The notes: a model not told the origin generated them from the sequence alone. DNA of 64,000 nt from Martensiomyces pterosporus (GCA_025201845.1 MU603943.1:1-64000), one strand, 5' to 3'. Counted from the first letter of the stretch, positions 44,279-55,305 are shown. Made by a program: numbers and translations.

Positions 44279-45370
44279 ATGATTCCGACACGCAAAATTC
44301 TAACCCCAGAGGACTTGTCCTGCTTCCAGACATCCGCGCCCTGTAGCCAACTTGTCGACTTTTTGAATGCCCTGAACGCTTCTATCATCGGCGTAAAGAC
44401 AGGTGCGGAAGTGGAAGACAGTGAAATTGTTAAGGATCTGTCAAGGCTTCTCGACAGCGTCAAGCAAGTGAACGAGGACGTGAAGCCGCTTCAAACCAAC
44501 AGCCGCTTTGGAAACCCTGCGTTTCGTGATTTCTACGACGCGCTTGAGGAGAGATTGCCAAAATGGCTTGAGGCGTTTGTCCCCGCTGACTACGTCGAGG
44601 AGGTGTCCAAGTACGCGCTCGAGAGCTTTGGGAACCGCCGCCGCATAGACTACGGAACTGGCCATGAGCTCAACTTCCTCACGTTCCTTCTCTGCCTTGA
44701 CAGGCTGGGCCTCATCAAGGCCACAGATTACACGGCAGTTGTCCTGCACGTGTTCTTCAAGTATGTCGGCGTGATGCGTGGGCTCCAGCTCAGCTACTGG
44801 CTCGAGCCAGCTGGATCGCATGGCGTGTGGGGTCTCGACGACTACCATTTCCTGCCTTTTCTCTTTGGAGCAGGACAGCTGCGTACTCACAAGCACCTGC
44901 GCCCCAAATCGATCCACAACCCCGAGATCCTTGAGGAGTTCTCCAAGGACTTTATGTATTTCGAATGCGTGCAGTTTGTCAACAGCATCAAGACTGGGTC
45001 CATCCGCTGGCACTCGCCTATGATTGACGATATCAGCGGTGCGAAAACGTGGGAAAAGGTCAATGTTGGTCTGATCAAGATGTTTCGCGCTGAAGTTCTT
45101 GGTAAGCTGCCTGTCATGCAGCACTTTATGTTTGGGTCGCTTGTATCGTTTGACGGCGGAAGCATGTCCAGTGAGGTGGCCCACAAGGCAGATGAGAGTG
45201 AGCACGACTGCAACGGACACAGCCACGTCTATGCGTTTGGGCAGGAGTTCCCTGAATGCTGTGGGATCAAGGTTCCATCCGCAATTGCTGCCGCTGCCGC
45301 CAAGGCAGGCATGGGTGCGCCGTCTGCTGAGCCACGCAAGGTCTTTGCGCGCCCAATCCCATTTGACTAA
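44279..45370 (+). CDS. PTPA: PP2A phosphatase activator (PTPA), peptidyl-prolyl isomerase
   Basis: Rrd1/Rrd2 family protein that helps load metals into and activate PP2A catalytic subunits. Single exon, 363 aa. Diagnostic stretches are FGNRRRIDYGTGHELNFLTFL, YWLEPAGSHGVWGLDDYHFLPFLFG, and IKMFRAEVLGKLPVMQHFMFG, which form the ATP/peptide cleft. Four acidic and Asp-Asp positions in the GLDDYHF loop are kept. Yeast has two paralogues; this one cannot be split between them by eye. Tandem with the EEP gene, 208 bp upstream. Confidence 0.95.
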   Translation: MIPTRKILTPEDLSCFQTSAPCSQLVDFLNALNASIIGVKTGAEVEDSEIVKDLSRLLDSVKQVNEDVKPLQTNSRFGNPAFRDFYDALEERLPKWLEAFVPADYVEEVSKYALESFGNRRRIDYGTGHELNFLTFLLCLDRLGLIKATDYTAVVLHVFFKYVGVMRGLQLSYWLEPAGSHGVWGLDDYHFLPFLFGAGQLRTHKHLRPKSIHNPEILEEFSKDFMYFECVQFVNSIKTGSIRWHSPMIDDISGAKTWEKVNVGLIKMFRAEVLGKLPVMQHFMFGSLVSFDGGSMSSEVAHKADESEHDCNGHSHVYAFGQEFPECCGIKVPSAIAAAAAKAGMGAPSAEPRKVFARPIPFD

Positions 45371-45578
45371 GCAATTTTGTCCGCAGCCCTTGCAGCCTTG
45401 GGCTACCAGAAGCACAAATGTATTTTTCCCTCCCCCACCCGCTCGCATGTTTAATGAGGTGTAAAGGAAGCAACTAGTAACTAAGGATCCCTAGAGCTAA
45501 CGCAGGCAGTGGCGGCAGTGCTGCCAGTACTGCTGAAGGACCGAACCTGTGGCGAAAACAAGGAAGCTGGTGCTACAG

Positions 45579-46513
<935 letters not shown>

Positions 46514-46924
46514 TATTTCACTAGCGCTGTTTCGTTTCCCTGGAGGGTTTTGTACAGAAAGGGCAAAAGCGCGAGCGACAATTGAATAAACAAACAGACA
46601 GGCAAAAAAGCGAATTAAACAAGCAGCCTGCGAGAAGAAAGGCGAGGTGCAAGCGCTGTAGCGAAATCGGCCATACCGCATTTTATAGGCTCGTGCATTT
46701 TTTGCGCTGAGAAACACGCCTCAGGTGTACTGCTGATTAAATGCTGATTGAGTAATCAGCCGCTGTCCACCCTAGCAAAGACACGAAAAGCCCAGGGAAA
46801 CGCGGTGGAGCTACGAATGCCTTGCGCGCACTCTGCACCTACGCTATGGTTGCATTAATGCAATACCGGAAAAGCCGGGTAGTGGAAGATGTGAACGAGG
46901 GTGAATAAAGGCTACATCGCCTAT
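46514..46924. promoter_or_regulatory. UBE2E promoter / gamma-SNAP 3' region
   Basis: 411 bp with no supported gene. Two short gctgattaa/gctgattga copies lie at about 46733-46750. Confidence 0.4.
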
Positions 46925-47941
46925 TTAGAGCAGATCGTCATAGTCATCGCTCTCTTCAGCAAGCCGGCCTACAGGGCCAGAGCCGCTGTTGTTTGCAAGA
47001 GGAAGAGCAGAGGTGCTGCTGATATCTGCTGCGCTTTTAGCGTTGGGGTGGAGGCCGCTTTTTGGCGCAGATGCGGTGTCCTGCGGCTGCATTGCTGGGT
47101 GCCTGCTTCCAGGGACACGTATCTTTCTTGCAAGGCGAGCGACGCTGCTCTCCAGAAACGACAATGTCTGGTCCTCGGCACACCTTGCAAACCCATCCTG
47201 GTCGCCACTCGCGTATGCCTGCAGGATGCCATCAGCTGCTAGTGCCTCATGTGAGCGCATGAAGGAGTCGTCCTGTGCAAACGCGTTCATGCGCTTCCCC
47301 GCCTCAACTTCGTCGCCAAATGCAAGAGCAATAACGATGATGCTTAAGTAGCATTTGTTTCGCTCTGACTGGTTGCCGATCTGCTCGCAGATTGCGGCCA
47401 GCCGATGCTGCGTTTCGATCGCCTGAGTGAACAGCGACTTTTCAATCATGTACCGTGTGGCCCTTTTAAAGGACTCAATGCCGAATCTGCCGCGGTCCTC
47501 GTTCTCGTAAATAGAGAGCGCGCTGTTGTGAAGCTGGATGGCTCTATTTACGTCTATATTCTCGCACGATTTAGCAGCCTTCTCCATAAGCTCTGCGGCC
47601 TTATCGGCCGACGAGCCGTGAGACAGGTATAGATCGCTGGCACGGCAGTAGTACTCGATTGCGCTGGCATGGTTCCTGAGCTGCTGCTCTGCCAGCATGC
47701 CAGCGTTCTCGAAGCACTTGGCAGCCAAATAGACTGCGTTGATTTTCACGTAGGCACCGCTTGCCTTGGCATAGCAGTCTGCGGCTTCCTCAAAGCGTCT
47801 GGCTGCCTTGAATGCGGTGGCTGCTTTATCCCAGTACTGAGCAGCGAGGTCCCACTCTGGCTTTGACAGCCATCCGCCCTTGGATGCCTTTTGCGCATCC
47901 TTTGCGAACCCTTGCGCTAGTTTCAGGCTGCTTGACTCCAT
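46925..47941 (-). CDS. NAPG: Gamma-SNAP
   Basis: Soluble NSF attachment protein of the gamma class, linked to SNARE disassembly. From ATG 47941 it is a single exon of 338 aa. TPR-like helical repeats fill the protein: GGWLSKPEWDLAAQYWDKAA, FEEAADCYAKASGAY, AAKCFENAGMLAEQ, and IQLHNSALSIYENEDR. Exchange of the alpha-SNAP spacing for KPEWDLAAQYWDKAA and an acidic C-terminus (ESDDYDDLL) fits gamma rather than alpha-SNAP/Sec17. Budding yeast has no gamma-SNAP, so its presence supports an early-diverging fungus. The open frame extends upstream to 48223, but that part is unlike the family. Confidence 0.82.
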   Translation of the reverse strand: MESSSLKLAQGFAKDAQKASKGGWLSKPEWDLAAQYWDKAATAFKAARRFEEAADCYAKASGAYVKINAVYLAAKCFENAGMLAEQQLRNHASAIEYYCRASDLYLSHGSSADKAAELMEKAAKSCENIDVNRAIQLHNSALSIYENEDRGRFGIESFKRATRYMIEKSLFTQAIETQHRLAAICEQIGNQSERNKCYLSIIVIALAFGDEVEAGKRMNAFAQDDSFMRSHEALAADGILQAYASGDQDGFARCAEDQTLSFLESSVARLARKIRVPGSRHPAMQPQDTASAPKSGLHPNAKSAADISSTSALPLANNSGSGPVGRLAEESDDYDDLL

Positions 47942-48240
47942 GGCCACAAATACAATATGCGTGTATAGCTTATTAAAGAAAGCGGTATAAAGGCGTTTGT
48001 GTCGGCGCAGAAAGAGAGCAGCTATTGTCTGCAGCAATGCACAGCCGTTAGGGCACTGCCCTCTCCAGAAAATAGGCGCTTTGTGCTTATTGGATGGCCC
48101 ATCGCTGCTCATGGGCGGCACCACGTGAAGGGCATGTTCTGAAGGATGCCGATTTGTGGGCAGTCGGTTGACACGGATATATCTACCCTTCAAGTAGCAT
48201 CTACAAACACATTTAATTAACACAGACTACTAGAAGCTGT

Positions 48241-48263
48241 CATACTAGCGGAGTCCTAGTATG
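48241..48263. repeat. Short inverted repeat (hairpin)
   Basis: catactag (48241-48248) and ctagtatg (48256-48263) are perfect 8-bp inverted arms around a 7-nt loop. Confidence 0.6.
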
Positions 48264-48321
48264 GAGAGAGGAATGCGGAATGCGGAATGCCGGTGGATCG
48301 GAGCCGCAGGCATATCAGTGG

Positions 48322-48438
48322 TTAGATCGCGAGCAGCTCCATGGCGACCCGCTTTTGCTTCAATCTACAACCTATGAGCGACTGATGCAACCACTGGACG
48401 TACAGCGTGACAAAGCCAAGGTACAGGTACAGCAGCAT
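48322..48438 (-). CDS. Possible 38-aa membrane micropeptide
   Basis: The ORF runs from ATG at 48438 to TAA at 48322. It starts MLLYLYLGFVTLYVQWLHQ, a single hydrophobic helix, followed by a basic stretch (CRLKQKR). The composition is that of a small single-pass membrane protein, but there is no homologue I recognise and chance is possible at this length. A shadow ORF in another frame (48365-48550) overlaps. Confidence 0.15.
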   Translation of the reverse strand: MLLYLYLGFVTLYVQWLHQSLIGCRLKQKRVAMELLAI

Positions 48439-49028
48439 GCGTGGCAAGGGCTTTGGCCATGCTTTTCAGGAAGTCGGCATCTATAAAGAAAAGTCGGTAT
48501 ATATTAACATCATCCGCAATAAAAATGTGTGCAAACAATAACAGCAGCAAATGAAGCGTGTGCTGACCTTTTCTCTACAATAAACTAGCGAGGCAGCGTA
48601 AAACAGTGTGGAGAAGCAGGTGTCTGGGGAAGCTAGTGTAAAATATTAACAACCAGTTCGGCGGTGCGTGGGATGCATATGCTTGTTCTTTTTTTGTGCC
48701 CATGCGCTTTCCAATAAACCAAGCTGACAGACAGGAAGTTAAACGAGTCTCTATAGCTGGGTTGGTTAAGGGGCACAGGAAATCGGTGCACGCATTTATC
48801 CTCGTTTGTTCAAATATTGTATGCAATGTGGCTGTTGTTGTGGAGTGTATATTGGTTTCACCACAATTACCTTAGCGAACAGGAAAATTAAGCATGTGGG
48901 GTTTTATATATAAAAAATGTGTGCGTGTAGTAGTAAAGGGATGAAAAGCCCGCCAATGCTGTGTGCTTATATATTCAGGCGAAATTCAAATCCGTCGGTC
49001 TACCGGGCCGAATGAAGGACAGAGCACC

Positions 49029-49038
49029 TATATTTATA
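49029..49038 (+). promoter_or_regulatory. TATA-like box upstream of the secreted Lys/Asp-rich gene
   Basis: TATATTTATA about 107 bp before the ATG at 49145, a plausible core promoter position. Confidence 0.4.
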
Positions 49039-49144
49039 CCTCAACCACATCGTTACCGCCACCGCCTGACTAGCAGCCAGGAACAGATTCATAATAATAT
49101 TTTATAGCCAATTTGCATCATTTGCCGCTCGACTTGATTTCGCC

Positions 49145-49621
49145 ATGAAGACCATCCAGTTTGCTGCTGTCGCCACTATCACTCTGGCCACCCTGGCCTC
49201 GTGCCAAAATACAGACAAGAAGGCCGATGACATTGTAGCGTCCCAGAGCAGTGATGGCGCCGGAAATGCACCAGCAGGATCCAGCCCCAAGCCCTCGAAC
49301 TCTGTTTCCAGCGACTCAAAAGGTGCAAAGGACAGCAAGGACAAGGATATGAAGGATAAGGACGGCAAGAACAATAGGGACAGCAAGGACAGCAAGGACG
49401 GCAAAGACAAGGGAAAGAGCAAAGAATCATCGGACAAGAAGAGCGAGGGCACAAACAAGAATGCCGCCGTCTCCAGCAGACAAGCCAGGGAAAAGAAGGC
49501 AGGCAAGGAGGCCAAGGATGTTGGATCCAGCGCATCGCCGGAGAACAATGCCGCGCCGCACCAGCTCGCCTTCTCCGCAGCCCTCATTGGCGCTGGTGTC
49601 CTCGTTGGTGCTTACATCTAA
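49145..49621 (+). CDS. Small secreted Lys/Asp/Ser-rich protein, possibly GPI-anchored
   Basis: Single exon, 158 aa. It has a clean signal peptide (MKTIQFAAVATITLATLASC; residues 1 to about 20). The middle (about 60-105) is a highly charged low-complexity region of KDSKD, KDKDGK and KDGKDKGK units. The C-terminus is a hydrophobic stretch (HQLAFSAALIGAGVLVGAYI) preceded by small residues (GSSASPENNAA), which fits a GPI-attachment signal with no cytoplasmic tail. A cell-wall or cell-surface protein is inferred; sequence family not recognised. It has TATA-like boxes upstream, unlike most genes here. Confidence 0.72.
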   Translation: MKTIQFAAVATITLATLASCQNTDKKADDIVASQSSDGAGNAPAGSSPKPSNSVSSDSKGAKDSKDKDMKDKDGKNNRDSKDSKDGKDKGKSKESSDKKSEGTNKNAAVSSRQAREKKAGKEAKDVGSSASPENNAAPHQLAFSAALIGAGVLVGAYI

Positions 49622-49821
49622 AACCACCTGTTTTCCGTACCCTACGCCACATCCATCCCCACAGTAGTGCTGTTGACCATTTTTGTTGTTTTCCTCAAGC
49701 CAATATATTTTTGCTGGTTTGTTTGCCCTTTTCTGCTTCAATCGCATTAAAGCATATTACCTCCTCATTCCTAGCACATTTTGTGCCGCATCTTCTTGTT
49801 TGCTGGACTGCATGGCGAAAA

Positions 49822-51810
49822 ATGAGTGAAAGCCCTTCAGTGTACATTCCTCGCCAGGTACGGCCCAGGCGTACTTCATACACACCGGCAGAGCCAACTG
49901 CAGCGCCATGTGCCAAAGTGCGTGAGTCAGCAGCAAACGACAATATTCGCAGCGGCGACACAAATGAGAAGGTTGCAACAGCGCCGCCTGTCGAAGCAAG
50001 TGGAGCCATTCGTATAGGCAACACAGACTCGACTGCCCAGGCAGTGACGATATCAGGTTCGTTAGGCAGTCAAATTTATAAGCTATCTCTTCACCGGCGC
50101 AAAGCCGACCAAGAGCCAACTACAGCCGCGTTTTTATTGGGATACGCCGAAGACGACGGGTCAGTGCACTTGAATCGGCTCGACAGCGGCGTCAGCGTGG
50201 GTGGTCAGCTAGCACCAACGGCGATATATAACACAGATGTCGTTGTTCCCCTGTGCCATGGGTCTTCAAAGCCCAGCTTTTACGCCTGGGCAATTAAGAC
50301 CAGCTGCGCGTATCGCGTCGTCTCTTGGATGCAGGAGTGCTCCGCAGACAACAGCTCGCTTGCGCTGGAATTCATAAGCACCAATCGCGACATGTGCATA
50401 TCCCTTTCTCCTGCTTCACCCATTGATATTACCAACCTTCCGTTTCTCTTAACGCAGCTACGACACGGCGCAGGCAGGGGTTACGGCGTGCTTCGAAGGA
50501 AAGAGTGGGATGGGAGCTATGAGGCCAAGGCCGATACGCCAGTTTCTTCGGAGCACCCAGTTTGGGCCGCTGTCACTTCACAGAGCCAGAAATCCATTGG
50601 CGATGCCTACCAAAGCACAGGAGCACCCGCAACTCTTCGTGTCGCCCAAATAGCGCCTTCCCAAGATTACATGTCGGCAACAGTTAAGCACTTTGTGGCA
50701 TCCTGTGCTGACGGATACGCCAGAGTCGCAGTCCAGCTCGCCTCGATGCAAATAGCCCCAGCATACCGATGGCTGTCTAGCACTGCAAGATTTGTTGCGC
50801 CCAGTGCATGCGGTCAAGATGTAGCTGATGTCATCCGCAAGATATCTGAAAGATCCGGGCTGTCACTGATTGATCCGCAACATGCGCAGCAAATAGCCAC
50901 ACCCTTACACCTGCCAGCGATACGATCACCAGCCCTGAGTGGCTCGCGAGCACCTACAGAAAAGCGCGATACGGCACCCATCATTGCCACAAGACTTGCC
51001 AGCCATTACAGCTCCAGCCCTGGCACAAATGTTGGCAAAGCGTGCCAGCCTAACTTGCCTGAGCCACCTGATGGGGAGGCAGGCTTTGCTATGAGCGAGT
51101 TTCTTGCAGAGCAGCGCCAAATTCGCTCTCTGCTAGAGGAGCAGAACAATCTTATCAAGACACACGTTGCGCAGACTCAGGAGCTTGTGCGCTTGGTCAA
51201 CCACCAGCCATCCCCGCAAGCAATTACGCGGCGGCGATATTTGTGGATGAAAGGGGTACACAGCCCTGTCTCAAACAGCCACGGCGCGACTGGCAATGCA
51301 CCCAGCTCATATAAAATACGTAGATCCAACTCCCTTTCTGAAATGGTTGATGGGATCAAGTCCTTCGAGGTTGAGGGATACGAGGAGACAGAGCACCACA
51401 CAGGATTTGCTCTTCGCCGGCCCCTCTCGTTTGCATCTCCATCCTCTGCAGCTGACACGCACTTCTCAGCAGCAGCAGCCTCGCAGTCTGCGAGTGGTGT
51501 TACTGGCCTTGTGTCTCGGATTAGCCACGCCGTTGGAGACTCGCCCGGTAGTGTGCATGCGCCACCTACATTTACACGGCCGCCATTGCCCAGGCGCACG
51601 CAGCCCCGCAGCTATCGCCTAGATACTACGGGCCTGCGCAGCGAATCTAGCCAGACCAGCCAGCAGAGCACGCATAAGGTTACACCCACCACACAAAAGT
51701 ACCTGGACTCTCTGGCACAGCAGCGCCCTCGCCACTCTCGTTCGTCGTCGCACACCCAGGCGACTTTTGCTCGTCGAATCTCTGATATCTCTGGTACCTC
51801 CACACACTAG
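49822..51810 (+). CDS. Unrecognised 662-aa protein with central coiled coil
   Basis: Single exon. The frame is open from 49711, but the ATG at 49822 (MSESPSVYIPRQVRPRR) has the better context and a polar start. Residues about 75-235 look globular: QIYKLSLHRRKADQEPTTAAF, LLGYAEDDGSVHLNRLDSGV, a WAIKTSCAYRVVSWMQE segment and FEISTNRD-like strands. A short coiled coil lies at about 428-460 (EFLAEQRQIRSLLEEQNNLI). The remainder is Ser/Thr/Arg-rich and disordered, with many RxxS sites. No domain recognised. It may be lineage-specific; an undetected small intron is possible but not required. Confidence 0.65.
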   Translation: MSESPSVYIPRQVRPRRTSYTPAEPTAAPCAKVRESAANDNIRSGDTNEKVATAPPVEASGAIRIGNTDSTAQAVTISGSLGSQIYKLSLHRRKADQEPTTAAFLLGYAEDDGSVHLNRLDSGVSVGGQLAPTAIYNTDVVVPLCHGSSKPSFYAWAIKTSCAYRVVSWMQECSADNSSLALEFISTNRDMCISLSPASPIDITNLPFLLTQLRHGAGRGYGVLRRKEWDGSYEAKADTPVSSEHPVWAAVTSQSQKSIGDAYQSTGAPATLRVAQIAPSQDYMSATVKHFVASCADGYARVAVQLASMQIAPAYRWLSSTARFVAPSACGQDVADVIRKISERSGLSLIDPQHAQQIATPLHLPAIRSPALSGSRAPTEKRDTAPIIATRLASHYSSSPGTNVGKACQPNLPEPPDGEAGFAMSEFLAEQRQIRSLLEEQNNLIKTHVAQTQELVRLVNHQPSPQAITRRRYLWMKGVHSPVSNSHGATGNAPSSYKIRRSNSLSEMVDGIKSFEVEGYEETEHHTGFALRRPLSFASPSSAADTHFSAAAASQSASGVTGLVSRISHAVGDSPGSVHAPPTFTRPPLPRRTQPRSYRLDTTGLRSESSQTSQQSTHKVTPTTQKYLDSLAQQRPRHSRSSSHTQATFARRISDISGTSTH

Positions 51811-52017
51811 TCTACCAGTGCAACATCAAATCAGCGAATTGGCGGATCAACACTTGCTTGCCTGCTGTGCTAATAGATTCAACCTGGCATTTTTTTGCTC
51901 TTGTTTGGTGGCACGCCACAGCGGGGGCTCCATGCGAAATAATTCAGGCTACAGCGCCGCGCACAACTGGCTCGCTCTCTTTTCTCGCGGCTACTATTCT
52001 GCAAACATCTACAAAAA

Positions 52018-53537
52018 ATGAAGGTACGGCACCGATCGTGCGTTGACGTGTTGGATGCGACGAGCAGGCAGATGCGCGAGGGCGGAAGGGGAAGGATGCG
52101 AATCTAACGGCCGCAGCCTGCTCGGCAGAGATGATGGGCAGCAGCAGTGGTGTGGCTTGATGGATGGATTCGCTGATGCACGCAAGCATAGCACGCAGAA
52201 ACGCGAAATGGGAATTTGGCACCAAATTGACATTTCGGCTGGCGCGAGGGCCTGCATTTGGTGCCTGCGCATTCTTGAGGAATGTGTTTGGAGGGAGCTG
52301 GGCACTTGCGGGGTTTAGGAGTGCGTCACGCTGCACTAGTCTGCTCGGAGACAATGCATTGCCTTGGTTAGAGCCATTCTACCTCCAGTCAAGAGAACCG
52401 ACGTGCCATCTGCCTGCGCTCCCATCTGTCTCGAACGAGCATGCTGCAAACGCCACAAGCGCATTCGCCAGCCAATTTGCATGCCAGAACTCCAGCCTTT
52501 TGAAGGGCGATCCTGATGCAGCATCCGAGTGCTAAATTCGCCTTTGTGTTCTTTCTTGGATTTGGCCTTTTTGGTATGTTCGCATGCGCCTATGCATGGA
52601 AACACGCCACAACTGGTGCTCCTACGTTCTCTTCTTTGCTGTAGCTGAACATCGCGAACCTGGCTAACGGCTGCCAGAAGACCATTGAGATCGACGATGA
52701 GCGCAAGCTGTAAGTGTCTGGTTGCGGGCCTTTTAAGGATGGCCCTAGGTCGTGACCGTGTGCTCGTAGGATACAGAAGCTTGGCATGCATGGCTGCCTC
52801 TATTTGGGAATCTGTAGCTGACTGCTTTCTTTTGCGGCAACTGCCTGTTTCATTTCTGCTGCTGCTATTGTAGCCGCGTCTTCTTTGACAAGCGTATCTC
52901 GGCAGAGGTTCCCGGCGACTCGGTTGGTGACGAGTTCAAGGGCTACGTCTTCCGCATCACCGGCGGTAACGACAAGCAGGGCTTCCCCATGAAGCAGGGT
53001 GTCCTCTCCCCTGGCCGTGTTCGCCTTCTCCTCTCCAAGGGCCACTCTTGCTACCGCCCTCGCCGCACCGGCGAGCGCCGCCGCAAGTCGGTCCGCGGAT
53101 GCATTGTCGGCGCTGACCTGGCTGTCCTCTCGCTTGCCATTGTTAAGCAGGGCGAGGCCGAGATCCCCGGTCTGACCGATGCCTCTGTCCCCAAGCGCCT
53201 TGGCCCCAAGCGTGCCAACAACATCCGCAAGCTGTTCAACCTCACCAAGGAGGATGATGTCCGCAAGTTCGTCATCCGCCGTGAGGTCACCCCCAAGAAC
53301 GCTGACAAGAAGCCCTACACCAAGGCCCCCAAGATCCAGCGTCTTGTTACTCCCCGCACTCTCCAGCACAAGCGCCGCCTTGTCACCCTCAAGAAGCGCC
53401 AGCAGGAGAAGTCCAAGGAGGCTGCCGCCGAGTACGCCAAGCTTCTTGCCCAGCGCCAGAAGGAGCACCGCGAGCGCAAGGAGGAGCTCCGTCGCCGCCG
53501 CTCGTCCGCCTCCCGCAACTCTGCCTCCAAGCAGTAA
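52018..53537 (+). CDS. RPS6: 40S ribosomal protein S6 (eS6)
   Basis: Small-subunit ribosomal protein. Exons are 52018-52023 (ATG AAG only), 52645-52709 and 52874-53537; joined in phase they give 244 aa beginning [20 protein letters not shown], exactly the family start. The body is clear ([15 protein letters not shown] and [19 protein letters not shown]). The tail [15 protein letters not shown] keeps the basic motif plus serines phosphorylated by S6-kinase-type enzymes. Intron 1 is 621 bp, the longest in the window, and its two-codon first exon is typical of fungal ribosomal genes. Codons are strongly biased to C-ending forms, as for high expression. Confidence 0.97.
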
Positions 53538-53834
53538 GTTCTGGGTGGAAGAGTCATCGCCCGGGGATATAGCCTGTTTCTTTTGGTTTGTTTCTTCTTC
53601 ATATTTCCTGCCACCAAGATTTGCCGTGTCCCATTCTTCTGCAGCACTGCATGCGGCTGAAACTGGAGGTGCGAGTGCGTCGTTTTATTACTTTGACAAA
53701 GGGCGCCTTCTGGCGAATGCCAGCGCGTGCTGAACGTCGCTTGGCTGTGGTGAATGCCAACTGCCGTTTGCCTCAGCACCCACAGCCAACTCAACGCATG
53801 TAGGCGCCAGATTCAATGCTACCAAGAACGAAAG

Positions 53835-54773
53835 CTACTTTTTGGCCCATGGATACTCCCACTGGCGATCTCTGCGCCGCCACATGCGCTTCTTGTTGCC
53901 CTTGACAGCATGCGTCACCCACTCCTCGGCGCAGTGCTCGGCCTTGAACCTTGAGACGAATGCCGGATCCCAAAGCTCGCTGGCGACGCCCAGGTCCTTG
54001 CAGCACCGCACAAGCGCATTGGACTTGCATCCCTCGGTTGCCGTTGCTAGCCCGCTCTCGTCAAAGAAGTCCTGCTCGCCACGGGCCTGCGAGATGAAGC
54101 GGCCAAGGCAAACCAGGGCATACTCGCGCGACAGCGTACGCCCCGATACCGAGTGCGCGCCACGGGGAACAAGTCCCCAGCCGCCCGGGCCAAATGCACG
54201 GTTGAGAATGCGGCGGTATTTGATCTCGGGCAAGTAAAGAAGGCCGTCGGGCTTGATCTCAATGTCCGTCTCTACAACGGGCGCCATCAGAACCTCGCCG
54301 ATGCGCGCATCGAACGGCTCAGATGCCATGCCCTGGAATGACGTTGACCAGTGAGATCCCTGGAGGTATCCCTCTGCGGGGTTGAAAAGACTCCCAGACA
54401 GATCGTGCTCCGTGCCGGCTGCAGCAGCGCTAGGGCTGGTGGCGCTGTCAGCGCCAGTGGCAGCTGTGCTGGCAGGGGCAGTGGTGTCTTTGGTCTTTGT
54501 GCCTCCGCCATTTACGCGCTTGACTGCCGCAATTACCTTGCTTCCACTCAGCCAGCGCAGCCGGGGAGCACTCACGCGTGCATTCGCTCTCCTTGCGCCA
54601 CCCTACAAGAACAGGCAGAAGCACATTACCGAAATGCTACTCAGCACCCAAATCCCCCTTACTCGATTTCCCTATTGCTCGCGCAAGGATGCGGCATTTG
54701 GCTGATATCGTACCAAAAGGGCGGTGCTGCGGCGGCTGGCTGCCAAGCGACAAAGCTGTGAGGCGCTCTGCAT
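53835..54773 (-). CDS. MGM101: Mitochondrial genome maintenance protein Mgm101
   Basis: Mitochondrial single-strand DNA-binding/annealing protein of the Rad52 type, needed for mtDNA repair and upkeep. The large exon alone (54602-53835) has no ATG at its start. An upstream exon 54773-54714 (ATG, 20 codons, donor GTACGA) joins in phase 0 across a 111-bp intron. It gives a presequence [20 protein letters not shown], which is Arg/Ser-rich and acid-free as expected for import. Total 275 aa (yeast 269). The core is clear: [52 protein letters not shown] and [15 protein letters not shown]. Confidence 0.94.
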
Positions 54774-55305
54774 CTTTCAAATTTGTATTCTCCAGCAGCA
54801 GCGGAAGCGGAAAAGAAAAGGCAAAGAGAGTGGGCGGTGTGGAGTGAATGTCCTGTGCAAGAAGGAGCTAACTGAGCAGCGTGCAGAGCAGAGCAGAGCC
54901 AGCTCCGCCGGCCAGAAGGGATCCTCTACGGGAAGACAGCAGGCGGGAGCAGTGTCGGCTGGATGCTGACCAATCTGCGCCGGATCAAATCGGGGCCCTG
55001 GGGCGTCCTGCCGCTTTGTTTTGGCCTCAGCCACTTGCTCAGACGTGCAGGCTAATAGGTAAAGGCGCTCTTTTGTTTATTTAGTTCGATGAGACAACAA
55101 CACAAAAAAGATGGCCCTTGCATGCCATGGTCAGCGTTAACCCGAAAGCGAGGCCTCCCGCGGCATGCTGCTTGGCTTGCGCTACAGAGAAAGGGGTGGA
55201 TATGGAAGGAAAGAGAACAGCGGACGGAGCAAGGTTTGCCAACGACGAAAGCCCGAGCCAGCAGGGCCCGGGCAAGCGAAGCTAAAACGTGGGCGGCTGC
55301 ATGGC
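54774..55305. other. Intergenic MGM101-actin
   Basis: 532 bp holding the MGM101 promoter and the actin 3' end. No gene is supported. Confidence 0.45.

Larger units (their letters stand above)
47942..49144. other. Gene-poor interval of 1.2 kb
   Basis: Noticeably AT-richer than its surroundings. It holds the gamma-SNAP promoter, a small hairpin (48241-48263), ggaatgc triplicate near 48271-48287, a 38-codon hydrophobic ORF on the minus strand, several TATA-like stretches (48902-48917, 49029-49038) and long untranslated-looking sequence. No tRNA cloverleaf or known ncRNA could be recognised by eye. Confidence 0.5.

Noticed and set aside
48280..48500. Possible tRNA (sequence resembling a D-arm near 48314-48325)
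   Set aside because: No matching acceptor stem, T-loop GTTCRANNC or anticodon arm could be aligned.
52164..52535. 123-codon ORF inside RPS6 intron 1 as a separate gene
   Set aside because: Inside a well-supported intron, no own promoter or family match; kept only as a finding.
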